Shown: positions 54,623 to 62,630 of the stretch, piece after piece
Position numbering within the stretch: position 1 is the stretch's first letter
Layout of the letters: each line of letters opens with the position of its first letter
Assembly (NCBI RefSeq): GCF_900637955.1
Contig: NZ_LR134476.1
Coordinates: 744,001 to 808,000, forward strand
Reading direction: 5' to 3'
Length of the DNA stretch: 64,000 nt
DNA from: Trueperella bialowiezensis
Lineage (GTDB): Bacteria; Actinomycetota; Actinomycetes; Actinomycetales; Actinomycetaceae
Notes under the pieces: model-generated
Databases searched by the model: none
Seen by the model: only the letters and a program-made list of their open reading frames with translations
Told to the model about the DNA's origin: nothing
Made by a program: the position numbers and the translations under genes

Positions 54623-55114
54623 TCATGGAAGCGCCGCCATCTCATCAGGGCAAAGCTCTTCGAGCTGTTCGAAAGTCATCGGTTCTAGAGTGATTGGAAC
54701 TGAATAGTCGCCATTGTTTTCGAGAAAAACTTCACGCGATGGCCATTCACCCACCGCAATTCCGTTAGCCGCAACACATTCCTGGACTTTCGTCATCTGA
54801 TCATAAAGCGCATTTAGCTCATCGAGGTTGCTCGCGATCTGGGGATTTGCCGCTTCAATTTGTTCTTGACACGCAACATCAGCTGCCTCATAGAGGCTTG
54901 CCTGCTCATCGGTCTCCGCATTGTATGAAATCGCGCCGTCCTCCGAGATTATGGCAGGAACGCCTGCATCGACGAGACATTGATAGTAAGCGTTATTAAT
55001 CGCAGCATCATCAACCGTGGGTGTTAGCGTCGGCTCAGCTTCGTTCGTCAGAGAGCATGCGGCGAGTCCAAGTACAATAACGGTAACGCAACAGATGAAC
55101 GATCGACTCCTCAT
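54623..55114 (-). CDS. Small lipoprotein, function unknown
   Basis: 163 residues. The signal sequence ends in a lipobox LAACS (Cys near residue 20), so the protein should be lipid-anchored outside the membrane. The mature part is acidic with predicted helices, contains further Cys residues (YYQCLVDAG, ADVACQEQIEA, KVQECVAANG, LEELCPDE) that may form two disulfides, and has no enzyme motif. The start overlaps the stop of the gene before it by four bases, so it is translated with it. It could be an immunity or substrate-handling factor of the exporter. That is inference. Confidence 0.82.
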   Translation of the reverse strand: MRSRSFICCVTVIVLGLAACSLTNEAEPTLTPTVDDAAINNAYYQCLVDAGVPAIISEDGAISYNAETDEQASLYEAADVACQEQIEAANPQIASNLDELNALYDQMTKVQECVAANGIAVGEWPSREVFLENNGDYSVPITLEPMTFEQLEELCPDEMAALP

Positions 55115-56718
55115 AATTTATTTCCTTTCAAAATTCGGTTTGTCTCAATAGAGCATTCGGATTTAGGGGTTCGTGTTTCACGTACCATGTCAGAAAAGCC
55201 GCCCCGGCAATCACCCTCACGAGATTCGAGTTCCTGCTTAAAGTCTGCTTGTGGAAACAGAATTTGGCTCGTAGCCGTCTGATATGCCACCTGCAGGTGA
55301 ACAAACTCTGAGGTGGAGATATCAGAAAGGTTGGCTCCATTTGCACGTTTCTCAAGAATCTTCGAAAGGCGGAGCACGTCAGCATCCCCGGATGAGCCTT
55401 CTGCGGTATCAATCGCAAGGACTAATTTTGCAGTTATTGGGGCTACGACTTCTGGCTCTTCCTGTTCGAGTGTCTGGAAGGCCTCCTCTGATAGTCCAGG
55501 ATAGGTGACTGCAACATCAAGCGTATGTGCTGTTTCGGCGATCGACATCCACATGAATGCGTCTTCAAGTTCGAGCTTTCCACCCGAATCAAACTGGAGC
55601 TGTGAGGATGCCCGCTCAATCACCGCAGAGCGCTCTTGATGATTAACCGAATCGGGATCAAGGTAGACAAGTGATCCTGTGACTGCCAACTGAACTGAGG
55701 GATCATCAGATTTCGATTGTTCCAACGTCTCCTGAACAATGTCGCGTTCAGCCTCCGTTGTGAGTTTAGTTCCTGTTTCTTCTTCGTAGCGAAGTACACG
55801 ATATGTGGAACCCTCTGAGCCCAAAAATTGAGGTTGGTCCAGCACTTCCACAGGAGAAAACACCCTTCTTTGGTCAAAATAGGTAAACAAGTTATGGGCA
55901 TCGTCGTCCCTACCCCAGTCCTGTAAGGCAAATATTGTTTCTACAAACGCGTTGTCAGAAGTGGACGCATTCGCAATTGCCATCTCTACTAAGTCATGTG
56001 GAATTGAATCGTAGTCCACGCCAGATCGCTGCAGACTCGCAAGCGCCAACGGCGCATCGGATGGCTCAGCAATATTCGTCGGCAGGTCAGCGTATTCGAA
56101 CTGGCTCGGAGCAAAATGCGACGCTAATTCAAACGCAACCGACGCCTGGAAAAGATCATCGGACCGGAAAGCCACTTCGATAGCCTCTAGATGGGCATCA
56201 CTAAAGGGGAGTGAAAGATCTCGTTGTTGGGCAATGGCATGAATATACAACATACCGACAACTGGAAGATCATTGGTTGGAGCATCTTCCCATTGTTCAA
56301 TTAAAGAGTCATCGCTAATACCAAAGGGCTGATCGGCGCCAGGCATTGACACGCCACGATCCAAAGCGTTTGCGACCAAGTAGTTCACGTAAACGTCGGT
56401 GAACTCAGGCATTTCTTCGCGGATTGCATGAATCGTTTCTTGAGGAGTGAGGTCCCAGCTCTGAGCTGTCGTTGCATCAAGCTGGGCATAGCTGAGTCTG
56501 GCAAGCGTCGTCGGCTCGATTGCACCCCATAACTCGGGTGGGTATAGAAGACCGTTCGCAGTAAGTAGGCTCTGTCCCGATGCCTTGGCTTGGTCTATGC
56601 TGTCGTGAGCATTATTTACAGTTGTCGTACACCCAACAATGAGACTAGCACTTGCTAGGAGCGCGAAGAAGGGCAAAGACCCCTTCTTCGCGCCCCTAAC
56701 CGTTCGGATTATCACCAC
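55111..56718 (-). CDS. Large lipoprotein, function unknown
   Basis: 535 residues. GTG start (56718, or the adjacent GTG at 56715) overlapping the stop of the secreted-protein gene. The signal sequence has lipobox LIVGC with Cys near residue 29. The mature part is almost all predicted helix, acidic, with no recognised domain; repeated alpha-helical blocks may form a solenoid (for example near 120-330). The tight overlaps tie it to the secreted protein and to the smaller lipoprotein. A role as surface receptor, chaperone or immunity protein is possible. I do not recognise the family. Confidence 0.82.
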   Translation of the reverse strand: MVIIRTVRGAKKGSLPFFALLASASLIVGCTTTVNNAHDSIDQAKASGQSLLTANGLLYPPELWGAIEPTTLARLSYAQLDATTAQSWDLTPQETIHAIREEMPEFTDVYVNYLVANALDRGVSMPGADQPFGISDDSLIEQWEDAPTNDLPVVGMLYIHAIAQQRDLSLPFSDAHLEAIEVAFRSDDLFQASVAFELASHFAPSQFEYADLPTNIAEPSDAPLALASLQRSGVDYDSIPHDLVEMAIANASTSDNAFVETIFALQDWGRDDDAHNLFTYFDQRRVFSPVEVLDQPQFLGSEGSTYRVLRYEEETGTKLTTEAERDIVQETLEQSKSDDPSVQLAVTGSLVYLDPDSVNHQERSAVIERASSQLQFDSGGKLELEDAFMWMSIAETAHTLDVAVTYPGLSEEAFQTLEQEEPEVVAPITAKLVLAIDTAEGSSGDADVLRLSKILEKRANGANLSDISTSEFVHLQVAYQTATSQILFPQADFKQELESREGDCRGGFSDMVRETRTPKSECSIETNRILKGNKL

Positions 56719-57167
56719 GTTGTCCAGCCCGTGGATACAGTTCGTCCCCCGGCTGTCAGTGAAGAACGAGCCGCAACACTCACGGAGAACAACGACGGCG
56801 TCGCCAAACCCTTATTTTGCGAATAGCGCCCATATCCGCGTTGCGTCGATGTCACAAGATTGGTGCTGTTTCCAGACAGGGTCGCGCCTGGAGATTTTGA
56901 GATTGTCACCTTGACTCCAAATCCGTTTGCTTTCACTCTTGAGGTGTGGGTGTACCTCATTGATTTACTGAGCGACGCAGTGGTGCTCCAATTGCAAGAT
57001 CTCCAATAAAGATTACAAGAGTATGCCGACACCTTGTAGGTAACGCCATTCGCGGTGAGAGAGGAACTTGAACTAAACGCTTGCGCGGGTACGGTTCCTG
57101 CAAAAATTCCAGTGACAGCCAAAGCGAGTGCTGCCAATGCTGCTTTGATTTTATTCTTGGTATGCAT
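56712..57167 (-). CDS. Small secreted protein, possible bacteriocin-like exported substrate
   Basis: 151 residues, first gene of the cassette. AAAGGGGG lies before the ATG at 57167. A signal peptide (hydrophobic core about 9-27) ends in VPAQA, with cleavage after residue 30. The mature part of about 121 residues is Ser/Thr-rich, basic, with only two cysteines (SCNLYWRSCNW) and a C-terminal GWTTW. The fold is probably beta. The size, a Trp-ending tail and the ABC/lipoprotein neighbours recall the lactococcin 972 group, but I cannot see its diagnostic motifs. Alternatives are a surface lectin-like protein or a wall-binding inhibitor. Confidence 0.8.
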   Translation of the reverse strand: MHTKNKIKAALAALALAVTGIFAGTVPAQAFSSSSSLTANGVTYKVSAYSCNLYWRSCNWSTTASLSKSMRYTHTSRVKANGFGVKVTISKSPGATLSGNSTNLVTSTQRGYGRYSQNKGLATPSLFSVSVAARSSLTAGGRTVSTGWTTW

Positions 57168-57560
57168 TTGCGTCCCCCTTTGTCAATGGGGCGGGATGGG
57201 AGATAATCCCACTTATATTCCTTTGGTGAAAAATGAAACGGTTGTCTCATTAGCGCCAAATCTACGCACGTTAGTTCTCGCCGTCAATGAGTTTTTCAAG
57301 TTTGGGATACTGCACCGTCAATGACGACAGCAGTGAACAGCCGCACGCCCGGTCAGTTTAAGGATTCCCGGGGTACCCGTTGCGTTCCGGGGGTAGACAA
57401 ATCGCCGGATTTGGTACCCCGCGAAGCAAACAGGTACCCCCGGAACAGCGAAACTACCGAGCCCGCCCACCGCGGACACTTCTGCGCCTTGCCGCTTGGC
57501 AGATTAGGATACTTCCAAGAGCGCTGACCGCGCAGTAACCGCCCAGCTCAAGGAGGCACT
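57168..57560. other. Intergenic region with cassette promoter and repeat B copy 2
   Basis: 393 bases without a gene. The left part should hold the minus-strand promoter for the secreted-protein cassette; AATATAAG near 57220 on that strand is a fair -10. The centre contains repeat B copy 2. The right part holds the start region of the plus-strand sulfhydrylase gene. No riboswitch fold could be recognised. Confidence 0.55.
57366..57453. repeat. Intergenic repeat family B, copy 2
   Basis: Second copy of the element at 35494-35582. The core GGGGTAGACAAATCGCCGGATTTG is identical in both; the flanks differ at scattered positions. It lies just outside the AT-rich exporter cassette. Confidence 0.85.
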
Positions 57561-58829
57561 GTGAAGGACGAAACGAAATACATTCACGCTGGCTACCAGC
57601 CCGGAAACGGCGAGCCACGCCAGCTGCCCATCGTGCAGTCAACCACCTACACCTATGATTCGTCGGATGCGATCGCAGCCGTGTTTGACGAACCAACCCA
57701 CGCGCTCATTTACTCGCGCTTCGCGAATCCGACGGTGATGGCGGTCGAGCAGAAGGTCGCCGACCTTGAGGGCGGGGCGGCGGCGATGGCGACGTCGTCG
57801 GGTCAAGCCGCAACGATGATCTCCATCATGAACCTGTGCTCGGCTGGCGATTCCTTCGTCACCTCCTCGGAAATCTACGGTGGCACGCTCAACCTGTTCA
57901 CCGTCACGCTCAAGCGCTTCGGCATCGAAGCGATCTATGTGGACCAGGACGCCTCGGAAGAAGAGATCAAGGCAGCGTTCAAGGACAACACGAAGCTGAT
58001 GTTCGGCGAGACGATCTCCAACCCGTCGATGGCCGTCCTCGACTTGGAAAAGTTCGCGAAGATCGCCCACGACATGGGCGTGCCGTTCATCGTCGATTCC
58101 ACGTTTGCCACGCCGGTGCTGTGCAAGCCAATCGAATATGGCGCTGATATCGTCATCCACTCCACGTCCAAATACATGGACGGGCACGCGGTCCAGGTGG
58201 GCGGCATGATCGTCGATTCGGGCACGTTCGACTACACCAACGGCAAGTTCCCGGACTTCACCACACCAGACGAGTCGTACCACGGCGTCGTCTACACGAA
58301 GGACTACGCGGCCGCGCCGAACGTCATCAAGGCACGCATGCAGCTCATGCGCGATTTCGGAATGTACCCGGCCGCGCACTCGGCGTTCATGCTCAACCTC
58401 AGCCTCGAAAGCTTGCACGTGCGCATGCGCCGGCACTGCGACAACGCGCTCAAAGTTGCGCAGTACCTCGACACACGCACGGACGTCATCGGCGAAGTGC
58501 GCTACCCCGGCCTGCCCAGCTCCCCCTACCACGAGCTGGCGAAGAAATACCTCGACGGCGGGTTCTCCGGCGTGATCGCCATCGACGTCGGCACGCGCGA
58601 GGCTGGCACCACGTTCATGGACGCGCTCAAACTGGTTTCGCGTGAAGTTCACGTGGCCGATTCGCGTTCGTGCGTGCTGCATCCGGCATCGATGACGCAC
58701 CGGCAGGTCAGCGACGCCGGGCTCATCGAAGCGGGCATCACCCCGGGGCTCGTCCGTATTTCGGTGGGTCTGGAGGATGCCGACGACGTGATCGCAGATC
58801 TCGCCCAGGCGCTTGACCAGCTCAAATAA
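57561..58829 (+). CDS. O-acetylhomoserine sulfhydrylase / methionine gamma-lyase-like PLP enzyme
   Basis: 422 residues of the Cys/Met metabolism PLP family. The GTG start has AAGGAGG upstream. Motifs: YSRFANPTVMAVEQKVADLEGG near 50, ATSSGQAA near 77, the Tyr/Ser cofactor contacts in SSEIYGGT, VDSTFATPV near 180, and the PLP lysine in HSTSKYMDGH near 203-212. This subgroup includes enzymes that make methionine or cysteine from O-acetylhomoserine with sulfide, as well as lyases; sequence does not separate them here. The DsrE-like gene follows 130 bases downstream in the same direction. Confidence 0.9.
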   Translation: MKDETKYIHAGYQPGNGEPRQLPIVQSTTYTYDSSDAIAAVFDEPTHALIYSRFANPTVMAVEQKVADLEGGAAAMATSSGQAATMISIMNLCSAGDSFVTSSEIYGGTLNLFTVTLKRFGIEAIYVDQDASEEEIKAAFKDNTKLMFGETISNPSMAVLDLEKFAKIAHDMGVPFIVDSTFATPVLCKPIEYGADIVIHSTSKYMDGHAVQVGGMIVDSGTFDYTNGKFPDFTTPDESYHGVVYTKDYAAAPNVIKARMQLMRDFGMYPAAHSAFMLNLSLESLHVRMRRHCDNALKVAQYLDTRTDVIGEVRYPGLPSSPYHELAKKYLDGGFSGVIAIDVGTREAGTTFMDALKLVSREVHVADSRSCVLHPASMTHRQVSDAGLIEAGITPGLVRISVGLEDADDVIADLAQALDQLK

Positions 58830-58956
58830 CTGATCGGCGCACCAACAACTGAATAAAGGGACACGAACTTATTATCTTGACGTGAAAATATCCGCAGGGC
58901 GCGGTAATGTGGCTAGCAACACTAAATTGTGCTCCGAATTTTCAAAGGAGAAAATC

Positions 58957-59301
58957 ATGTCGAACTACAAGCTCGTGTTCCACATCAACGAAAACGACCG
59001 CTGGCCATTCACGCTGCGTTCGGTACGCAACTTCGTGCGCTCGGACGCCAGCAACCGCGCCGTCGTCGTCGCTAACGGCGGTGCGGTCAGGTCGTTCTCC
59101 CAGCTAGAAGCTGACCCGAACCGGATGGCACGCATCCGCGGCTTGGAAGCAGAAGGCGTTGACTTTGTCGTCTGCGAAGTCGCCTTGGATGAGCGGCAAG
59201 TCAAAGTGGAGTTAATCCCGGACTACGTGCGCGTCGTCGACGCCGGAATCGTAGAAATCGCCCGGCTTCAGGCTGAGGGCTACGGATACGTGAAGGCATA
59301 A
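58957..59301 (+). CDS. DsrE/DsrF-like small protein
   Basis: 114 residues from the ATG at 58957, which has AAAGGAG upstream; a longer frame from 58882 lacks this. The fold suggested by KLVFHINENDRW, VVVANGGAVRSF and a C-terminal VPDYVRVVDAGIVEIARLQAEGYGYVK-like ending matches the DsrE family, whose members carry or sense sulfur or act in redox chemistry. The usual sulfur-relay cysteine is not conserved in the typical place; the only cysteine is in VVCEVA. Its position after a sulfhydrylase gene fits sulfur metabolism, as inference. Confidence 0.83.
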   Translation: MSNYKLVFHINENDRWPFTLRSVRNFVRSDASNRAVVVANGGAVRSFSQLEADPNRMARIRGLEAEGVDFVVCEVALDERQVKVELIPDYVRVVDAGIVEIARLQAEGYGYVKA

Positions 59302-59362
59302 CTTACACCGGACAGCGCTCGCTGCGCATAAACCACGCAGTTAAAAATTTCCGCCGCATAAT

Positions 59363-59400
59363 ATTTTCACGACGCCATACACCGCCGGCGTCGTGAAAAT
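59363..59400. terminator. Bidirectional-type terminator palindrome
   Basis: Perfect 14-base arms ATTTTCACGACGCC (59363-59376) and their complement (59387-59400) with a ten-base loop. Four A/T bases flank both ends, so RNA from either strand would end in a U-rich stretch. It follows the DsrE-like gene by 62 bases and should end that transcript before the amidohydrolase gene. Confidence 0.78.
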
Positions 59401-59502
59401 CATGGCAACTTTGTTGCAATCCTCACCTCCGCGCGGCTTTTCGACTAGGCTTTATTCTGATGGCTAAATCCCTAGCTGGACAGCATTAATAAAGGAGGAA
59501 AC

Positions 59503-60723
59503 ATGTCACTGGTTGACCTCAAGGCAAACATTGAGGGCTTCAAGGACTGGCAAGAGGATCTATACATCCACTTGCATAAGACACCCGAACTATCCATGCA
59601 AGAGACGAACACGCTCAAGCGCATCGGCGAGGAGCTCGCCGCTATCGGATACGACACGGTGGAAGTCGGCGGCGGCGTCGTCGGCATTCTCGAAAACGGC
59701 GAAGGCCCAACAGTACTGTTCCGCGCGGACTTCGACGGCCTGCCTGTCAAAGAAGACACGGGCGTCGACTACGCTTCGACGGCGAAGCAAGTAGACCGCG
59801 ACGGCGTTGAGCAGCCCGTCATGCACGCGTGCGGCCACGACATGCACGTCTCGTGTGCACTTGGTGCGGCGAAGATTTTGGCAGACAACAAGGACGCCTG
59901 GTCAGGCACCTACCTCGCACTCTTCCAGCCAGGCGAGGAGACCGCTGAAGGTGCGCAGTCGATGGTCGACGACGGCCTGGTCAACAAGATCCCGAAGCCC
60001 GACGTGGCACTCGGCCAGCACGTTCTTACCGCTCCGGTCTCCGGCAAGGTTGGCACGACGGCGGGTCCGGTACTCTCCACTGCGGCCTCGTTGAAGATCA
60101 CCATTCACGGTAAGGGCTCGCACGGTTCGATGCCGCACCTGGGCATTGATCCCGTCGTCATCGCGTCCGCAGTCGTTCTGCGTCTGCAGACGATCGTGGC
60201 ACGCGAAGTCTCGCCATTCGACTTCGGCGTCGTCACAGTTGGCGCCTTCCAGTCCGGTTCCAAGGCGAACATCATCCCGGCGTCGGCAGAGCTTTTGCTC
60301 AACGTCCGCGCCTACAAGGATGAAGTCCGCGAAGCAATCATCGACGCGATCAAGCGCATCACCATCGGTGAATGCCAGGCAGCCGGCGTCGAAAAGGAAC
60401 CCGAGTTCGAAATCTTCGACCGCTTCCCCTCCACGATCAACGATCCCGAGGTGAACGAGAAGATTACAGCGTCGTTGAAGAAGTACCTCGGTGAAGATCG
60501 CGTAGTCAAACTTGACCCGATCACCGCATCCGAAGACTTCACGAACGTTCCACGCGCGTTCGACATCCCATACGCATACTTTGGGCTCGGCGGATTCCTC
60601 GAAGGTGAACCCACCTATCCGAACCACAATCCGAAGTTCCTGCCCGCAATGCAACCCACACTAACTACAGGTACGGAAGCCGCAGCAGCGGCAGCACTCG
60701 CGTACCTCGGCAAGGAGGACTAA
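59503..60723 (+). CDS. M20 family amidohydrolase / peptidase
   Basis: 406-residue metal-dependent hydrolase of the M20 (AbgB/hippurate hydrolase) group. The metal-binding motif HACGHDMH is near residue 107, EETAEGAQ near 145, the dimerisation domain lies about 185-300 (KGSHGSMPHLGIDPV), and the C-terminal metal His is near 375 (YPNHNPKF). It cuts N-acyl or N-aryl-acyl amino acids or dipeptides. AAAGGAGG precedes the ATG. It overlaps the MFS gene by one base (TAATG), so both form one unit, probably import and hydrolysis, or hydrolysis and export, of a conjugated amino acid. Confidence 0.91.
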   Translation: MSLVDLKANIEGFKDWQEDLYIHLHKTPELSMQETNTLKRIGEELAAIGYDTVEVGGGVVGILENGEGPTVLFRADFDGLPVKEDTGVDYASTAKQVDRDGVEQPVMHACGHDMHVSCALGAAKILADNKDAWSGTYLALFQPGEETAEGAQSMVDDGLVNKIPKPDVALGQHVLTAPVSGKVGTTAGPVLSTAASLKITIHGKGSHGSMPHLGIDPVVIASAVVLRLQTIVAREVSPFDFGVVTVGAFQSGSKANIIPASAELLLNVRAYKDEVREAIIDAIKRITIGECQAAGVEKEPEFEIFDRFPSTINDPEVNEKITASLKKYLGEDRVVKLDPITASEDFTNVPRAFDIPYAYFGLGGFLEGEPTYPNHNPKFLPAMQPTLTTGTEAAAAAALAYLGKED

Positions 60724-62429
60724 TGTCCACGCAAACTCAACAAAAGACGGAATTCAAGGGCAACGATAAGGTTCTCCTCGGTTTCGTTCTTGCCGTCGTC
60801 ACCTACTGGCTCTTCGCCGGTACGATCGGCAACCTCGTTTCTACCATCGTTGATGACATCGGCACTGAATACATCAGCGAATCGATCATGTCGCTCGCAG
60901 CCCCGATCGCAGGCCTGTTCTCCGGTCTGTTCATCGTGGTGCTCGGCGGTATGGCCGACCGCGTTGGCCGCGTCAAGATGACGATGCTCGGCCTGATCCT
61001 GTCGGTTGTCGGCTCCGCACTGCTCGTGCTCGCTTCCGGCCCGCTGGCCACGCCGCTCATGCTGACCGGCCGTGTTCTTCAGGGCCTGTCGACCGCCATG
61101 ATCATGCCGTCCACCATGGCACTGCTGAAGACATACTGGGAGGGCGAAGCACGTCAGCGCGCCGTGTCCATGTGGTCGATCGGTTCATGGGGCGGCTCGG
61201 GCTTTGCTGCCGTGTTTGGCGGTATTGTTGCCCAGCAGATCAACTGGCGTTGGATCTTCATCATCAACATCATCGTGTCGATCCTCGCCATGCTCCTCAT
61301 CTGGGGCACGCCCGAGTCGAAGGTCGAGCAGAAGGGCCCGAAGAAGCGTTTCGACTGGCCTGGCCTGATCGTCTTCCTCATCACCCTGCTCTCGCTCATG
61401 GTTGCGCTGATCTTCGGCGCGCAAATGCCGCCGATCAACGAAGCCGGCGAACCTGCTGGTTGGACCTCGCCAATCACACTTGGCCTGGCCGCCGTCGCCG
61501 TCATCGGCATGTTCATCTTCGTACGTATCGAGCAGAAGGCCGACAACCCGTTCATTGACTTCGGACTGTTCAAGAACACCACCTTCACTGGTGCCACGAT
61601 CTCGAACTTCCTCGCCAATGCAACGATCGGCCTGCTCAACGTGTCGCAGCTCGTTCTCATCGGTGCACGTCAGCCTGGTCAGGACGGCTACCTCGGCACG
61701 ATGGGCGCTGGCCTGCTCACGCTCAGCTACGGCATCATGATCGTCACGTTCATCCGCTTCGGTGAAAAACTGCTTCAGCGCTTCGGCCCGCGTAAGCCGA
61801 TGATTTGGGGCATGCTGATCGTCATCCTGTCGGCGCTGTTCCTGACCCCGACCTTCGTCTACCTTGACACCTACAAGATCCTCGCTGTTATCGGCTACGG
61901 TCTGTTCGGTCTGGGTCTGGCGTTCTACGCTACCCCGTCCACCGACGCCGCGCTCTCGAACCTGCCTGCCGACCAGGCCGGTGCCGGTTCGGGTATCTAC
62001 AAGATGGCATCCTCGCTGGGTGGCGCTCTCGGTCTGGCGATTTCGCTGGCCGTGTTCAACGCGCTCAAGGCTGGCGAACCGATGGCTGTTGGCGTGGAGT
62101 ACGTGGGCGTTCAGGATAACGTCTCGCTACGCTTCGCCGGCATGGTCGTCATGATCATTAATGCAGTGATGGCGCTCGCCGCGATCCTGTCGATCGTGAT
62201 GACCGTTCCGAAGGGTGGCGGCAGCCGCGACGGCGGCAAGATGGCCGAGTCCGCAGCTCCGGCACCACAGCCGACCCTCGACGAGTCGAAGCAGCAGATC
62301 ATCGATCACCTGTCTGCGTTGCCGCTCAAGGATCTGCAACGGATCGAGAAGCAAATCTTGGTCAACGAGCTCGCAGATCTCGACGACGACGTGCTACGCG
62401 ACATGGTTCGCACCAAGCGCGGCGGCTAA
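60723..62429 (+). CDS. MFS transporter, DHA2-type (14 helices)
   Basis: 568-residue major facilitator with about 14 hydrophobic segments from residue 20 to 480. The conserved cytoplasmic loop motif GGMADRVGRVKMTMLG near 77-92 and GRVLQGLSTAMIMPSTMALL near 116 mark the DHA2 drug:H+ family. A hydrophilic tail of about 75 residues (DHLSALPLKDLQRIEKQILVNEL) follows, probably helical. Starts on the stop codon of the M20 gene. Ends just before a strong terminator at 62461. Substrate unknown; a link to the M20 product is likely. Confidence 0.92.
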   Translation: MSTQTQQKTEFKGNDKVLLGFVLAVVTYWLFAGTIGNLVSTIVDDIGTEYISESIMSLAAPIAGLFSGLFIVVLGGMADRVGRVKMTMLGLILSVVGSALLVLASGPLATPLMLTGRVLQGLSTAMIMPSTMALLKTYWEGEARQRAVSMWSIGSWGGSGFAAVFGGIVAQQINWRWIFIINIIVSILAMLLIWGTPESKVEQKGPKKRFDWPGLIVFLITLLSLMVALIFGAQMPPINEAGEPAGWTSPITLGLAAVAVIGMFIFVRIEQKADNPFIDFGLFKNTTFTGATISNFLANATIGLLNVSQLVLIGARQPGQDGYLGTMGAGLLTLSYGIMIVTFIRFGEKLLQRFGPRKPMIWGMLIVILSALFLTPTFVYLDTYKILAVIGYGLFGLGLAFYATPSTDAALSNLPADQAGAGSGIYKMASSLGGALGLAISLAVFNALKAGEPMAVGVEYVGVQDNVSLRFAGMVVMIINAVMALAAILSIVMTVPKGGGSRDGGKMAESAAPAPQPTLDESKQQIIDHLSALPLKDLQRIEKQILVNELADLDDDVLRDMVRTKRGG

Positions 62430-62460
62430 GTCCTCCGCTCAAGCTGACTACAGCTAACAG

Positions 62461-62498
62461 GGGTGGGCAGACCTTCGGGTCTGCCCACCTTTTTTCGA
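62461..62498 (+). terminator. Strong rho-independent terminator after the M20-MFS unit
   Basis: GGTGGGCAGACC, a TTCG tetraloop and GGTCTGCCCACC form a 12-base-pair perfect stem (62463-62490 approximately), followed by six T. It lies about 33 bases after the MFS stop codon. Confidence 0.95.
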
Positions 62499-62543
62499 GT
62501 CTTGTTATCGGGCCTGGGAGCTCGAAGGCCGGCCTGTTCTCTC

Positions 62544-62612
62544 GTTTCTGCTTATATAGCAGTTTTGGCGGACTCGAGCGCTCCGAACCTCTCCATTTCT
62601 GCTTATATAGCA
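62544..62612. repeat. Intergenic repeat family A, copy 3
   Basis: Left core TTTCTGCTTATATAGCAG at 62545-62562 and right core TTTCTGCTTATATAGC at 62596-62611, with a GC-rich centre (GGCGGACTCGAGCGCTCC) close to that of copy 1. It lies between the M20-MFS terminator and the 3' end of the methyltransferase gene, which is transcribed toward it. Confidence 0.85.
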
Positions 62613-62630
62613 ATAACGCAGAGGCGGCGG

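Noticed and set aside
58876-58915. TTGACG/TAATGT promoter before the DsrE-like gene
   Set aside because: The spacing is about 22 bases, too long for a standard sigma-70-type promoter.
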